Source: Dillenia suffruticosa (lineage: Eukaryota > Streptophyta > Magnoliopsida > Dilleniales > Dilleniaceae). From it: 64,000 nucleotides of DNA. The DNA is taken from the NCBI GenBank assembly GCA_033439265.1, contig JAVTVX010000017.1, positions 1,645,001-1,709,000 of the forward strand, read 5' to 3'. The translations under genes were made by a program, and so were the position numbers. Within the stretch, counting starts at the first letter, position 1, and every line of letters starts with the position of its first letter. This document shows, one piece after another, positions 48,014-59,897 of the stretch. The notes below the pieces were generated by a model. The model had not been told where the DNA came from, ran no database searches, and was given only the letters and a program-made list of their open reading frames with translations.

Positions 48014-48236
48014 GGCCACATTTGAAAAAACCGAAGTTATTTTTTATTTTTTCAATACAAAAACTCATTAAATATAATGATAGTTTAAAACTTTTTATTA
48101 AAAAAATAATAATTTCTACTTATAGAACTTTACATATTTTGATTATAAAAGAATTCGTGTTTAATAAAAGAATATTATATATAAAATATGATAAAAAAAA
48201 AATTAAAATAACTTGAGGTTTTTCGAACATGACGGC
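48014..48236. mobile_element. MITE-like element with ~35-bp terminal inverted repeats
   Basis: Left end: GGCCACATTTGAAAAAACCG then AAGTTATTTTTTATTTTTT. Right end, reverse-complemented: GCCGTCATGTTCGAAAAACC then TCAAGTTATTTTAATTTTTT. About 30 of 38 positions agree. The interior is AT-rich and non-coding. No clear target-site duplication. Probably a non-autonomous DNA transposon. Confidence 0.55.
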
Positions 48237-49079
48237 AATGGCTCATTACCCTACGTATGAATGACCCAGACACGGCTTTTAGCCTTTTACCTTGGGTGAA
48301 AGTCACAACTAGAACATCCAAGCACCTGTCTTATACTATCATTTGTTCTTTACCCAGTATCCCTTATGATCTATTGCTTATGGTTTTTGATTTTGAGACA
48401 CATTAACTAAAACATCATGCCATTACTAATAACTTTTTCTGAGAGAACATTTTGGTTTCTGTCCGGACTAAAAGGAAAGAGAGAATTTACTATGTAATTT
48501 ACTCCGTATTCAAATTTGAATTCACTACCCAGAACATATAGTTTGGTAAATAATATAGATTGCAAAATCATATTAATTATTTTTAATTTATATTGCTAAA
48601 TAATTATTTGAATATTCAGTTGCGATTGTCGGATGTTTGGTCCCTAATATATCATTTAAAACTAATTAGTTAGTAAAACTATGTACGGCCAACACGTTGT
48701 AATTTCGGAAAATGGTGTTCTTCAAACCTTCCCTCACTAATTTTATTCACTAATCACATACAGTTGACAAAAGCAAATTGCAATTCGCAGATGATCTCAT
48801 CGGCTGCTAATTTTCTCCCTGCGTGCTTGAAAGCTCCCGGTAAGATGAAATTTTTAAGTCCTTATTTTGTCTTTTTTGGTTGATTTTACAGAAGGAAATT
48901 AATGCCATTACCTTCGCTGTATGTATGAAGTCAACCATCGAGCTGGTCTGATTTGATTCTGGGCGTCATGAATATCAAGTTAATTGCTTTCACTGGTTAA
49001 GAAACATTAGGAAAATATTTCTGGCAGACCGGGTGGAAGAAAACTCGAGAAAATGAGCGCAGGAACAAAAACACGTGCG
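48237..49079. other. Spacer, no gene seen
   Basis: AT-rich with no recognised frame. Confidence 0.3.
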
Positions 49080-50035
49080 AGTGTTTTTTTCTTCCTGTCA
49101 GCTTCTCTCCTTCTTCTTATGAGAAAAAATTTCAACAAACAAAATTTTTTCTCCTAAAAAAAATCTTTTGTAAATAAAAATAATAATAATAAAAGTAACT
49201 TTAAAGGAAAATTTTCTTGGAGAAGTTTTTTTTTTCCCATTTTTTAACACTCCATCTTTTTTTAAATCATATTTTTTTGTTTCATTTATTTTTCACTTTA
49301 ATAATATGAAATTTCAAATATATCTATATCATAAATATATTAATTAAGTATTATGACTTAGGTGTGTTTAAATATTTTTGTTATAAATTTCAAATATATT
49401 TATAAATATTTTGTATTCCATTTATATGACTTGGGTATTCATAAATATATGATTTGGATATATTTAAATTTTTTTTATAAATTTTATGTATGTTCATAAA
49501 TATTTTTTTTATTTCAATTATATAACTTGGGTGTTCATAAATATATGCCTTGGGTAGCTTCAAAATATTTATAAATTTTCAAATATATTCATAAATATTT
49601 TTTCATTCTATTTATATGATTTGGATGTTCATAAATATATAACTTATGTTATTTTTGATTTTTCTAATTCTTTATGTATATAAAAATGATTTTATATTTA
49701 TAAATGTTTGATTTTAATAGTTCAGAAAAATAATTAATTTAATTTTGTTTTAATCATTAGTATTTATAATTTTTATTTTTAAAATATAGATATATAAATT
49801 TTAATCGATTGATAGTGAGGAGAAAAATTATATTTTATGTATAATAATTTCATTAAAAATTGAGTTTATAAAAAATATTTTGTTAAACAGTTTATTTATA
49901 ATAAGATTGTAGAAGAAGTATTTAAAAATAAAAATATCTAATAATTTTTAACTTTTTTTAGAAAAAATTAATTTTAAGTTTCTCTGAGAAGATAAAGGAG
50001 AATAAAATTATGTCCGCACAACCACAAATGCAACA
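49080..50035. mobile_element. AT-rich DNA element candidate carrying an internal tandem array
   Basis: The ends are loosely inverted: TTCTCCTTCTTCTTATGAGA on the left; TTCTCCTTTATCTTCTCAGA from the right end on the minus strand. The right portion also resembles the right portion of 17930-18315. The interior contains the tandem array at 49318-49650. No transposase frame is visible. Confidence 0.35.
49318..49650. repeat. Imperfect tandem array, ~95-bp unit
   Basis: ATGACTTGGGTATTCATAAA (49426), ATAACTTGGGTGTTCATAAA (49522) and ATGATTTGGATGTTCATAAA (49616) begin successive units spaced 96 and 94 bp. A related, shorter unit begins ATGACTTAGG at 49353. Half-unit similarity (CATAAATATATGATTTGG) suggests the unit itself grew by duplication. 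Confidence 0.75.
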
Positions 50036-50382
50036 CAAAAACTCCCTTTCTATCCTATACATTCCTACATACCACAACTAAAATATCGAATTAGAAATAA
50101 GAGATCTTAAGGGAATAGTTTAGTAATTATATATATATTTTTTAATTTTAAAATTTAAAATTTAAATTTTTATGTAACAAAAAAAAATTAGAGATAAGAG
50201 AAGAGACGGCAAATGGAGGCAAGTTCTTCATAAAATCGAAAGAGAGATGTTTTTTGCCTTTTTCACCTTTTTTTTTTCGCAGCACGCGAACTCAAAAGCC
50301 CCAGGCTCCGAACCCACCACATGGGAAGTTCTTCAACAAAAATTTTTAAACATGTACTCTCTCTCATCAAAGAATAGAAAAT

Positions 50383-50415
<33 letters not shown>

Positions 50416-51114
50416 AGTTAACCTCCATAGAATATGCTTGTGTTCCCCAAACAAAACTAAAAGATTAACACCAAATTTTGAACAAAATTATTATTTCTTT
50501 AAAGGATAAAACATTTTGTATTTCTTCATAGGCTATATGAGCCATGACCCATGTGCCACTATGCCCCATCTCTCCTTTTCTTTAACAATCGAATACTAAC
50601 TTCCAAAATTTGTTCTTCTTAATTCACCATATTGCCCCTTTTAAGCTCCTCTTGCAACCCTTTTTTTTTTTTTTTTTTTTTTACATGTGGCATTTAATAT
50701 CAATCATTTGATTATTCTCTCAAATCATAAACTCCCAAAACCAAAAGGATCTTTTCTCTGATGGGTATGCTCCCAAGGCATTTAATGGTTTATGATTTTC
50801 AAAACGAGGAGAACTAAAAATATTGTTTCTATCAATAATTTTGCATGTAAAGCAATAAAGCCACCATTTTGAATCGAGAAACCGGTAGTAACTTAAAAAG
50901 ATTTTTTCAATAATTTCCCTCTTCCTTTTTTAAAAGATAAATAGTTAAATGTTTTCAATAAACTTTTAAATTTAAGTAAAAAGTATCAAATAGACTTAAA
51001 TTACAGTATTTATGACTCAAACCGAATATTTACGATAAACTTTGATTCTCATAATCGTGGATTAAGGGGATGATAACATTAATCACCCTGACTTCCTCTC
51101 TTTTGATAGCAAAA
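50036..51114. other. Spacer with (GA)n/G-run and a long T-run, no gene seen
   Basis: (GA)n joined to about 11 G at 50383-50415. A T-run of about 23 at 50660-50682. Confidence 0.35.
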
Positions 51115-51127
51115 CATCTTATTAAGA

Positions 51128-51299
51128 ACTAAATTCTTTTGAGTTGAGTTATTGAACACTCTATCCTCTTAATCAGAGATGTTGAATTTAATCCCTGAAA
51201 ATGATAAAAAAAAATTTAGGAGAGTCAATCCAGTTTACAGTATTCAAACTGAATTAGTCGAATAAAACCTGAATATTAATAATTAAAAAAGAAAAAAAA
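51128..51299 (+). mobile_element. SINE copy, 172 bp, plus orientation
   Basis: 13-bp duplication CATCTTATTAAGA at 51115-51127 and 51300-51312. The element has AAATTCTTTTGAGTTGAG, CTTAATCAGAGATGTTGAAT, GGAGAGTCAATCC, TATTCAAACTGAATTAGTCG and an A-rich tail. Same subfamily as 29816-29964 and 62666-62860. Confidence 0.85.
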
Positions 51300-51403
51300 C
51301 ATCTTATTAAGAGAAAAACAATAAAAAGAAGCCCAACCTTTGATTAGAATGGTCAAGATGCGCCAATCAGATTCAGTGGTCCACATGCATGTTATTGATG
51401 TTT

Positions 51404-51418
51404 TTTTTTTTGGTGGAT
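51404..51418 (-). mobile_element. Tail-only insertion (T-run plus GGTGGAT) between 15-bp repeats
   Basis: ATGTTATTGATGTTT occurs at 51389-51403 and 51419-51433, separated by 15 bases ending GGTGGAT. On the minus strand the insert reads ATCCACC plus A-run, matching the ACC-A(n) ending of the LINE copies. A simple 30-bp tandem duplication is an alternative. Confidence 0.45.
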
Positions 51419-51433
51419 ATGTTATTGATGTTT

Positions 51434-54400
51434 ATCAGTCATAGAATGGTGCATCCCCCCAAACGTCAGATTAAGCATAAAATCTGTCCCACTTTGTTAG
51501 GGTTCTAGGATCAAAGCATTTATTTCCATTGTTCAATGTGTTCAAGCATGCCTCCAAACCACCCCCCCCCGGGCCAAAAAAAAAAAAAAAGATCATACAC
51601 AATGTGTCGTTTCGATTTAACAACAAAAAAAAAATCAAATACTAAATTAAACATTATTTTTTCCTAATTAATGTGTTTGGATTATCTTTTTCCGCCATGC
51701 CCATTAATGTTTCTTTGATTCTTTTTGTTCCCGTATACACATACGCATAATCTTCTTCTCAGTAAGAAAACATAATTTGGGACGTCAGATCAAAGATTAA
51801 ATACCACATGATAAGTTCTTGGGAATATACGGAGGCACGAGTAAAGGCCAATTTCGCAATTTCATTGACTGCTGGTGTCATTTTGCTTAAAGGGCGATGA
51901 GAAATTGTATTTTTTTATTAAAAAAAATAACCTAGAAATAAAAAATAAAATAAAAGCTTATGTCAAATTGATGGTGACGTGGCACGGGAGAGCTATTTGG
52001 GTTCGACTTTGCACGGCTCTGGATGAATATAGTTGATTGACGTAATTGGGCAGGTGCTGACATGGCCACCGCCTTGTGCTGCAGTGCAGAGAACTCATCA
52101 GGTGTAGTGGGACCCAAAATCCCGCTTAGCCAATCAGGAACAGGATTGTTTGAAAAATAAGGTATTTTGATCCACCCAAATAGAATAGGTGAAACTTCAA
52201 AAGTAAATAAAAAACATATAAAATTTTTTATTTTTGATTTTTTTAAATTTTTGTACAAATTTTTATAAGAAAAATATAATAAAATAGAAAGAACTTAAGA
52301 TGAATAACAGCAAAGTAAGGTTGAAGTAAAAGTTAGTAATTACTCTAATATAATTAATATATATGCTTTTATTATAAAATTTAACAAGTTTTTAATTAAT
52401 TTGTGTAGCAAATTTACAGATAGATTAGATTTATTAATATGTTTATGAGGGTACACAATTGGATTGATAAATCTGTTATTATATGCAAGGGGTTATAATT
52501 AAAATTTTCATCTTTGTAAAAAGATTCAATAATAAATGTTAAAGGCGAGAAGGAGTGGTGAATAAAAAAAAAAAAAAACAAAAGTTAAAAAGAGAAAGAG
52601 AAAGTACTGTTGGATGTCACGGGGGTTGGGGTCCCATTTATTCTTCTTTCTTTTGTGCCTTGTGGTCTCGTCTCTTCTCTCCTCTCTCTCCTCTCTCCTC
52701 ATGCAGCCTTTATTGGCGTCTTATGTTTTGTTCAAACATTTCAGGTCCCAAAAAGCTTGAATTCTCGGCATGTCACAAGAATATGATTATTATTCTCCGC
52801 AAAAGGAATTTCCATCATGACCAATTCTCATATTCAAGGAGGTACGAGAGAGAGAGAGAGAAAGAACAATTTAATTAAATATAAAATCACTATAATTATC
52901 TAAATGAATATATTAATTAATTAAGAGTTTCAACATAATTAAATATAATCACCTTTTAAGATTATATTACAAATTTTTGTGTATTTATGGGGGGTAAAAA
53001 GGTTAATAAGAGATGGTAACAACACTCAAACTCATTTTATGTGCCCAAGCAAAAGGAAGAAAAAATTAATTGAATTCTTGTATGTTGCTATGTCTAGTCA
53101 TATATTTTGTTTATTAAGAATTTTGAGGGAAAAATAGATACAAATAGTTACTCAGTGAAAAAAAATTATTTTATACAGAATGTTTAATGATTTTCTCGTA
53201 AATAAATATAAATTTGTTAGGTTAATATTCTCGATAACTTTTTTTGAAAGAGTAGTTTCGAGTTATACGGGTCAAGTATATATAATAATTATCGATTATC
53301 AGCTAAAGGAGAATGATGAAACTTTGAAGGTAAAATAGGCAGAAATAACTTTTTTAAATGGAGAAAACAATTTCGATAGCCGAGACAAGAGGACTGCAAT
53401 AGAAGAAATTTGTATTAAGAAGTAGGACCAACCGGAGGAGGGGCAAATAAGGCCCTACTCGACCAAACACATGCAGAAGTGAACAAAAGTGAATAGCATT
53501 GAATGTTCATAAAGTGATTCTCTTATTAGCCTCGGTGTTAAAATTAATGAAATCGTCACATTCATAGCTACACATATCACTTTGTTTTGTAGCTCCAAAT
53601 ATCGTACAGTACATGAGCAATTGGTCCATAAAATGGCCACACCTATTGTTATTACGTAACTTGTCCCCATTACCTCTAGACCATGTTCTTGGGCATTATC
53701 ATTTGTACTTTTTGGGACCTAAGATAGCATCAAGTTTATAAGATATGCCTTTAAAAAATTGGTACCGGAAGAGAAGGACGTGTGCTTGTCCAAGGTTAAT
53801 CGCAAGACAAAGCATCTTAAAATCCATCAAGTGTTAAGAAAAAGTGGGTTTTATTTTAACTTTTGGTTGGCATGATTCGAAACATCTTCAAGTTTCCCAT
53901 TCATAGTTGTTTGGTAGTGGAGTAATATTGCTCCTAGGCTTTCTGTGCCATGTGAGGTCTGCTTTCGGCCTTCGGGGTTCTTACATAGGCTGAAAATTGG
54001 AAATTGAGGTGAAATATTACCTTCCAAAACTCAACAGCGGGGTGGCATCATAGGTGTCCCATCCCAAACTAGGAGAAGAACAAGTTTAAGTATGGGACCG
54101 TACGGTCTCTATATCAACCAGGCAATTTTTGAAAATCAAATTTGGACCTATTGAAAAATAGCCAAAGCTTTTTTTGTCTTGAGAGAGAGAGAGAGGGTGG
54201 TACAAGCAGTGTACCTTTATAAATTATATAAATTTTTATTAAACATAATAATTAATAATGGGGCTGTTGGGAATGACGTGGCTCAATTTCATTATCATTC
54301 TGTCTAAACTAAGCAACACGTCTTCATTTGCGTAGCTCGCGGCGTGAAGAAAGAATGATTTTGATTCCATAGGTGCAAACACAAACGACGGGGCCTAACC

Positions 54401-55882
54401 GAACAGCCTCGGTCGCTACTGTTTTTCTTGTACCATTCACTGTTCCGAAATTCAAGCATGAGTTTTTTAGGCTGTGCAAGTGCAAGTGTGTGTTTAGAAT
54501 CTCCCACAATTATTACATACAAACAAAAGAATATTTCTATTGTTATGACCCAAAAATTTATAGGAAAATAGCGATAAGCATTGAATGGGGTTATGAGATC
54601 TACGTAGGTTGTAGTCTTTGGTAGTTTGAAAATAAATATAAAGTTTCGTTGTGAATGATGACCAATCATTGCCATCAATCATAAAGAAGCAGCCTCCTAA
54701 CAGAATTCCTAAACATTAATTAAAAAATCGAAGATATCAAGCAAACTCCTCCTAATTTGCCAGCCTCTAAAAGTACCAAACAAATTCTTTTATTGGAGAA
54801 GTTTGAAGAATTCAAAAGCTTTCTCTGCTTCTATACTTCTCTTTATATACATCCATAGAATCATCTGTTGGCTCAAGCCTGGCAACTTCTTTTATTCCTT
54901 TGTAGCCACAAGAATTTGGTGGATTGTTGGAGCCGAAAATAGAAGTCAACCCTTTCGGATTACCATTAAGATAAAAAAGGACCATTAATATAGAAGACAA
55001 AGAAAATAAATGTAAGTTTATGGGACAGGGCTTATACACATAAACAAAGGGTGATGGAGAGAAAGAATATAGTGTAATATAGAAGCTAGGGAAATACAGT
55101 TCATGGTGGGAGGGCACAACAAAAGGGGAGAGAAGACAGTACAGATAGAGGTGCACTAGCACGTACAAAAAATGGAACCCCACGGCATCATAACGTCTAA
55201 CAGATTTACATTTTAAATTGAGAAGAAAGAACCGACGATCGCTTTGCTTAGGTAACCAAAAAAAAAGGTTTCTATTTACGAAGAAAAAGAATCATCAATT
55301 TTGGTTGTACCGTGTCAACGCACGCCCAAAGACAGTTGTTCCAGCTTTTCAGAGGAAAAAAGAAAAAAAAACCCACAAATTTTGCGACGGTGGTGATCAG
55401 AAGGAGAAGAATCTTGCTTGTAAAACCAGTCCCCTTTACTCATGAGATGGGCATGTTGGTAGTATATAAAACTCCAAATAAAGCAGAGAATTCAGACTTT
55501 TCAAGTAGAAACTTTTAAGAAGTCCACATGGGTGTATTTATCTAAGCAAAAAGGCCAATGTCCCAAGGCAATGTCATCTTCCCCAACAATTAACAACCCC
55601 CCCCCCCCTAACAAAAAGAAAAAGTTCATCGAGTACGCAGGGGGAGTGGATTGGTTGGATTATTTCCCAAGAAATCCATACTGAACGGAGACAATTGCCC
55701 ATACATCGAGTCTAAGTCCAACCATTTATCAAATCGTTTTTCGTTTATGCATCTTTAACTTCTTCCAAGAACTCTTGTTCCATCGACACTGTGCATATAT
55801 ACTCTTATATGTCCCCAAGGGACAGCCTAATGTCACTACCCCTTAATCCTAATCCTATGATGCGAGATTTAAAACTCAGCGT

Positions 55883-55920
<38 letters not shown>

Positions 55921-56996
55921 CTTATACACTTCTAAATTTCATTTAACTAGTTCTAGTAGGTCACGACTTTTAAATTGCTTGCAGCAGCAATGAATGTGCT
56001 GCATTTATTCATCACGAGTTAAATTCTGAATACTATGAAAAATTGCTAGTGTTTCGCAAGTAAGAACTTAGATAATAATGTCAAATACTTGAAAACTGCG
56101 TTTTGTATTCCGCGAAAACGTAGTAAGGACCATATTTTTAAATAGAGAGTGAACTTGATTCTGTCTATCAAGCAAATATTTGTGAAAGAGCAAGTCATAA
56201 TTTGGATAGGAAATTTAGAATCAATCTAAGTGGGCTATGAGGTATGATTAGGACTAGGGACACCATGATGCAAGGAAACGGCCACCTTGACTCGCATCTA
56301 CTGATAATGACAGGAAAATATTGGTTGGTGGGAGGGGAGTTTGGAATGCAACACTTAATTGCTCTTTCCTAATCACTATCTTCAAACTTTTTAATTGCTC
56401 TCAACAACACTTAATCATTGATAATGATTGGCACTAGCATGCCTTCCATCTCCATTCCCTTTCCCACCCCTTTAACAACTTCCCTCAATTTCTCTTTTTA
56501 TCTTATTTTGTTTATGATCTAAAATCTTTATTACATTATTATGATATTTAAATAATTGTTATACCAATAACTTTTTATATTAAAATTTTTACTTAAATCT
56601 CAACAGAAACTAAATTCAATTTTTTCAAACAGACCTGCTACCTGCTAATGGACAAGAACTCCTTAATTCCTATGAGGCATCTCAGAATCAAACAATTTTT
56701 GTATAACTATACAATTTACGACATGACCCATAAAGGCCTGTAAAATTTTGTTCCAACATTTTTCTAGTAACGGAAAGAAAAAATAAAAAATAAAAGAATT
56801 GCATATTATAAATCGGATCGATACCATATGACCTCTCCGCCTTCTAGAAAGAATAGCCACGGGTCTGCATGAGTTGAGCATAGCTTGTCACATAGCTTCT
56901 GCCAATTGAATTTCATTATCTTAAAAAAAATGATTTTCATATCAAGAAGGATCCTTCAGATCCATTATCAACTGAGAAATACGAGAACAGCCACAC

Positions 56997-56998
<2 letters not shown>
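51434..56998. other. Long spacer, no gene recognised
   Basis: Mixed AT-rich sequence with A-runs (51570, 52563), a pyrimidine-rich patch (52,670-52,700), (GA)n at 52,847 and 54,181, a C-run at 55,600 and (AT)n at about 55,889-55,914. 54,300-54,440 is GC-richer but no frame there matches a known family. Confidence 0.3.

Positions 56999-57062
<64 letters not shown>
56999..57062. repeat. (AG)32 microsatellite
   Basis: The longest uninterrupted dinucleotide run in the window. Confidence 0.95.
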
Positions 57063-57068
<6 letters not shown>

Positions 57069-58918
57069 GAGTTAGGCATAAGATACAATATAAGAGGTGG
57101 GGAAAACCAAACAAAGATTCTTGGCTAACAAATGTCCTTTGCGATACATGAAACTCCAATTAGAGAGAGAGAAATACGAGCCTACCAAAGAGGGTCATGT
57201 ACGAAGAATCGATACTTTGATTAGGGTACAGAGAGAGAGCGCATGTTACAGAGGCTGGATTACCCTTGTAAGGTTTGTCGCAATATTCCCCTGTTTTTTT
57301 CTGCCTAAAAAATGGCAAGCCGCACATGGGTGGGGAGGTATATGCAACCACCTACAAAGTGAGAGAGTCAATTACCAACCTGGGATTGGGAACCCCATCT
57401 TCTCCCACCCCCTCTCTCCCCCACCACACCATTTCTTTATAATTTATGCATTTCACCATATAATGTCATGTATATGAATATAATACAATACAAATATTTG
57501 TGCATCCATGTATATACATGGCGAAAAAACTCCAATGATGAAAAGTTTAGAATTTAAAATTTAAGGTGGTATTCCTTCAGGGACCCAGACGAGCGAATAT
57601 GGGGGGGGGGAGTGTGTGAAAGTAACATCATACCTTATGATGATGATAATTCCACTTAACACGGATCTCTTTCCATTTCTTATAGCCTGTTCTCTGTATA
57701 ATTTACCAATTCCAATCATAAGTACACGGCAAATGGAAATGTACGTTGCACCAAATGCACCAATAATAAAATTATTGAAGCAAATCAGCATCCCAGTGTA
57801 TACACTTCCTGGATGCTAAAAAGTATAGTTCAAAAAATCAAAGGCACATGAAATGTGTGGTCAAAGGAGGAGAAGAAGCCCCAAATTTGGACATCTGTGC
57901 ATCTTAGCTGTAGCATATGAAGTGTTCAGAGCAAAGATCAATCATTTGTGAGAAGCTACCACATACGATAGAGAAGTCGGATGTTTTCATTGTAGCTACA
58001 TTCCAAAGGCTCGTGTCTATCCAAAATCCACCTGCAAATGTTTTTTTGCCTTTCTTGATATGAACACGGGTCAAGAAAATTTATAAAGAGTATATGTACC
58101 CCGAGCAGGAAAAGAATAGTAATTAAACAAAGTTTTCTCGGGCAAACCAGCAGATATATCAAAACCATAACAACTTTTTGGCATCCTTCTCGCCACGATG
58201 AAGTGAGATATATTAAAACTAACCCAATCAAGTTTTCTTTCCTACTGTTCCATACAATGATTTCTTCAGTTATTCCATGGAATTTAGAGCAAGAGGAAAA
58301 ATGAACACATGATAAAAACGTTTTCATTTCATTGAAAATTTGTTAACTTGATGATAAGAGTATACACATTCAATATACGATATCCAAGTGTTGCCCATCT
58401 GTAATATGGCGCGACTCACAATTAGTCAAAGGGTATTGCAAAATAACAAAAAAAAGTGATTGCAGTACTTGTAGATTGCTATTAAAGGACCACATTTGCA
58501 ATTGATTCTCCCATATATCAGTAAGAGATTAAAAGGGCACATGAGCTGACTGGCGCACCTCAAGAGAACATATTGAGTCATTAGGCTTCTTCATCATGAT
58601 CTGCACCTGAATAGTTGCATCTGTGGTTTAAGCCTTTAACAATGTTCATGGACCTGGACAACAAGACCTTTTTTCTTCAATCAATTGTATCACCACTCTA
58701 GAAAGGGCCCTTGGATATTTAAGGTCAAAATTTGCATACCCTGCATAAGATACAACAAACTGAAACAAGATATAGATTAGCATCCAATCTAACCATATCA
58801 AATTAATTCACAGAAACATTTTAAACCAAAATCCCTACTTTAGAGAAATAAGCAGGTTCACCAATGACCATTAGAGGAAATTTTCAATCTCTGTTATAGC
58901 ACAGAAGGAAGCTTATGT
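57063..58918. other. Spacer and possible 3'UTR exon of the A43 gene
   Basis: On the minus strand an acceptor (cttatgcag, 58741-58749) faces a donor at 59858 (TTCCAGG|gtaatg) just after the A43 stop codon. 58,400-58,740 could therefore be a spliced 3'UTR exon. This is tentative. No other gene is supported; the minus frame at 57956-58327 has no recognised family. Confidence 0.3.
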
Positions 58919-59636
58919 CTTGTTTGGGAAAGTGGATTCAGGTCCTATGAATTTGGATTTGAAGTGCCAAATTCAAATCTATTGTTTGGGTGCTCAATTT
59001 TAAGAGGGACTTGGACCAAAACCCTTACCCAAGTCCAATATGCCGAAACTACAGTACAAATCACGCCTAATGAGGTGTCATTTGAAATCCAACATTAAAT
59101 ACTTTAAACATTTAAATCCTAAAAATACACAATCAAGTTATTATAATGACTATAATTGCACATTATAAATTACTATCTCCCTCTAGACCCCTCTCTCTTA
59201 AAAAAAAATAATAATAATAATTCTTTGAATCTCTCTCTCTCTCTCTCTATGATTCAACTTTTCTATTCCTCTCTCTAACTTCCTTTCCAAAGAAATTGTT
59301 TAACTTTTCTAGTATATTCAAATTTTCAATCTCTCTCTTTCTATCAATAATCAAATTTTTAACTCCATCACACTCTAAACCTCTCTTTCTTATCATCTCT
59401 AAAGAATATTCGGCTCTCTCCAAATATTCAACATTACTTGGTGTGGATGTTTTAGTTGTAACATATAATTATTTAAAATACAAATGTAATTGGATTACAA
59501 AAATTTCAAATCTCAATGTTGCCATATTATATCCAAACAGGGTATCGCAAATTCTAGTATCTCAAATCATTGCATTTGAAATTTTCATAATTGAAATCTA
59601 TATCTAGATCCATATGTAAATTGCCAAACGCAACCC
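58919..59636. mobile_element. TIR element candidate, ~718 bp
   Basis: Left end CTTGTTTGGGAAAGTGGATT. Right end, reverse-complemented, GGGTTGCGTTTGGCAATTTA then CATATGGATC. The GTTTGG terminal motif recurs internally near 58981 and, inverted, near 59535. The interior has a CT-rich zone (59165-59410) and no transposase. If the A43 gene has a 3'UTR intron, the element lies inside it. Confidence 0.4.
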
Positions 59637-59897
59637 TACAGTATTCTCAAATGACAGTTCAATATCTGGAATTATGAGCAAGTTAATTTATCGTACACTT
59701 GTGAAATGATAACGCCAAAGATGCAAATAGATGAGATGTAATACTTCATATGGTCAAAAGAAACCCAAAGAGGTTCACGATGCTTGGCATAGCCCTAAAG
59801 CAAGGAGGAAAAAAACCATAAGTAGCATGGAAAAAAAAAAGAAGAGTATAAACATTACCCTGGAAGGAGGATAGAACATTTAGATGACTAGCAGCAT

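Noticed and set aside
57956-58327. 123-codon minus frame ending near 57956
   Set aside because: No recognised domain. It could be chance or part of an uncertain 3'UTR, so it is not called.
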